The notes beneath the pieces are model-generated. The model worked only from the letters and a program-made list of their open reading frames with translations, was not told where the DNA came from and made no database searches. From assembly GCA_023437865.1 (NCBI GenBank), contig JAEZFE010000274.1:1-15788 (forward strand): DNA of 15,788 bases. The letters are read 5' to 3'. Below, one piece after another: positions 14,889 to 15,788 of the stretch. Each line of letters starts with the position of its first letter. The stretch's first letter is position 1. This DNA comes from Pseudomonadota bacterium. GTDB lineage: Bacteria > Pseudomonadota > Alphaproteobacteria > Rhodospirillales > Magnetospirillaceae. The position numbers were made by a program, and so were the translations under genes.

Positions 14889-15788
14889 ATGAATATCCAC
14901 GAGTATCAAGCCAAGCAGCTCTTGGCCAAGTACGGCGTCGCCGTACTCAAGGGCGGCGTGGCCTACACCCCGGCCGAGGCCACCCAGGTCGCCAAGGAGC
15001 TTGGCGGCCCGGTGTGGGTGGTCAAGTCGCAGATCCACGCTGGTGGCCGCGGCAAGGGCACCTTCGTGAACCAGCCCGGCGGCAAGGGCGGCGTCCGCGT
15101 CGTCAAGTCGGTCGAAGACGTCGCCGCCAATGCCGAGCAGATGCTCGGCCAGGTGCTGGTGACCGCCCAGACCGGCCCCGCCGGCAAGGAAGTCAAGCGC
15201 GTCTATATCGAGCAGGGCTGCGACATCAAGCGCGAGCTGTATCTCGGCATGCTGATCGACCGCGCCACCGGCCGCGTGACGATCATGGCCTCGACCGAAG
15301 GCGGTATGGAGATCGAAGAGGTCGCCCACAACACGCCGGAGAAGATCATCAAGGTCGCCGTCGACCCGGCCACCGGCATCCAGGGCTTCCACACCCGCAA
15401 GGTCGCCTTCGCGCTGGGCCTGGAAGGCAAGCAGGTCGGCGCCGCAGCCAAGTTCATCCAGGCCGCCTATCAGGCCTTCATCGACCTGGACTGCGCCATC
15501 GTCGAGATCAACCCGCTGATCGTCACCGGTTCGGGCGACATCCTGGCGCTCGACGCCAAGATGAACTTCGACGACAACGCGCTGTTCCGCCACAAGGACG
15601 TGGAAGAGCTGCGCGACGAGGCCGAGGAAGACCCGTCGGAGATCGAGGCGGCCAAGCACAGCCTCAACTACGTCAAGCTCGACGGCAACATCGGCTGCAT
15701 GGTGAACGGCGCCGGCCTGGCGATGGCCACCATGGACATCATCAAGCTGTATGGCGGCGAGCCGGCCAACTTCCTCGACGTCGGCGGC
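14889..15788 (+). CDS. sucC: Succinyl-CoA ligase beta subunit, 3'-truncated by the window edge
   Basis: ADP-forming succinyl-CoA synthetase beta subunit, TCA cycle, partner of SucD (expected just beyond the window). 300 codons are present of about 398. The N-terminus [12 protein letters not shown] is characteristic. The ATP-grasp domain shows K46 in [14 protein letters not shown] (45-58), and the metal-binding VEINPL lies at 205-210 (E206, N208). The frame stays open to the last base, where the sequence is in the FLDVGG segment that leads to the CoA/active-site region. AAGGGGGG lies before the ATG, 22 bp after mdh. No truncation other than the window edge. Confidence 0.98.
   Translation, partial: MNIHEYQAKQLLAKYGVAVLKGGVAYTPAEATQVAKELGGPVWVVKSQIHAGGRGKGTFVNQPGGKGGVRVVKSVEDVAANAEQMLGQVLVTAQTGPAGKEVKRVYIEQGCDIKRELYLGMLIDRATGRVTIMASTEGGMEIEEVAHNTPEKIIKVAVDPATGIQGFHTRKVAFALGLEGKQVGAAAKFIQAAYQAFIDLDCAIVEINPLIVTGSGDILALDAKMNFDDNALFRHKDVEELRDEAEEDPSEIEAAKHSLNYVKLDGNIGCMVNGAGLAMATMDIIKLYGGEPANFLDVGG

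Overview
The window is a GC-rich (roughly 65%) stretch of bacterial chromosome. Gene content points to an alphaproteobacterium: an MmcB-type DNA repair protein, dapF-mtaB-ftsY in overlapping or tight order, and an LDH-like malate dehydrogenase directly followed by sucC. The mix with an oxygen/NO-type flavodiiron-like protein would fit a Rhodospirillales organism such as Magnetospirillum. That genus is an inference from gene style, not proven by the sequence.

Layout. (1) 1-1227, plus strand: most of a ferric-reductase-like membrane flavocytochrome whose N-terminus is probably outside the window. (2) 1255-6771, all minus strand, read from right to left: panD (with a C-terminal extension), queC, a shortened YjbQ paralogue, a lipoprotein alpha/beta hydrolase, a full-length YjbQ, a secreted protein of unknown function, then four small exported proteins that are visibly paralogous (two Cys 34-36 residues apart). 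Several joins overlap by 4 bp or are under 25 bp, so at least panD-queC-yjbQ2 and hydrolase-yjbQ1-secreted protein look cotranscribed. (3) 6844-7520: mmcB (plus) and a convergent DUF2158/YodC-like gene (minus) that overlap by 4 bp at their ends. (4) 7750-11749, plus strand: a DUF2786 coiled-coil protein, then dapF-mtaB-ftsY (lysine/peptidoglycan precursor, tRNA ct6A/ms2t6A-type modification, SRP receptor). (5) 11855-13464, plus strand: a soluble class III nucleotide cyclase translationally coupled (ATGA overlap) to an ODP/flavodiiron-like metallo-beta-lactamase-fold protein. (6) 13465-13903: a 439-bp gap with no convincing gene but dense RNA structure, an intrinsic terminator and several hairpins/palindromes. 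(7) 13904-15788: mdh and the first 300 codons of sucC (TCA cycle).

Working together. The mdh-sucC pair and dapF-mtaB-ftsY are conserved housekeeping blocks. The less ordinary parts are the cyclase/di-iron pair, which suggests cAMP (or cGMP) output tied to O2 or NO sensing; the tandem family of small two-Cys exported proteins; the hydrolase flanked by two YjbQ paralogues of which one has lost conserved residues; and the structured intergenic region upstream of mdh.
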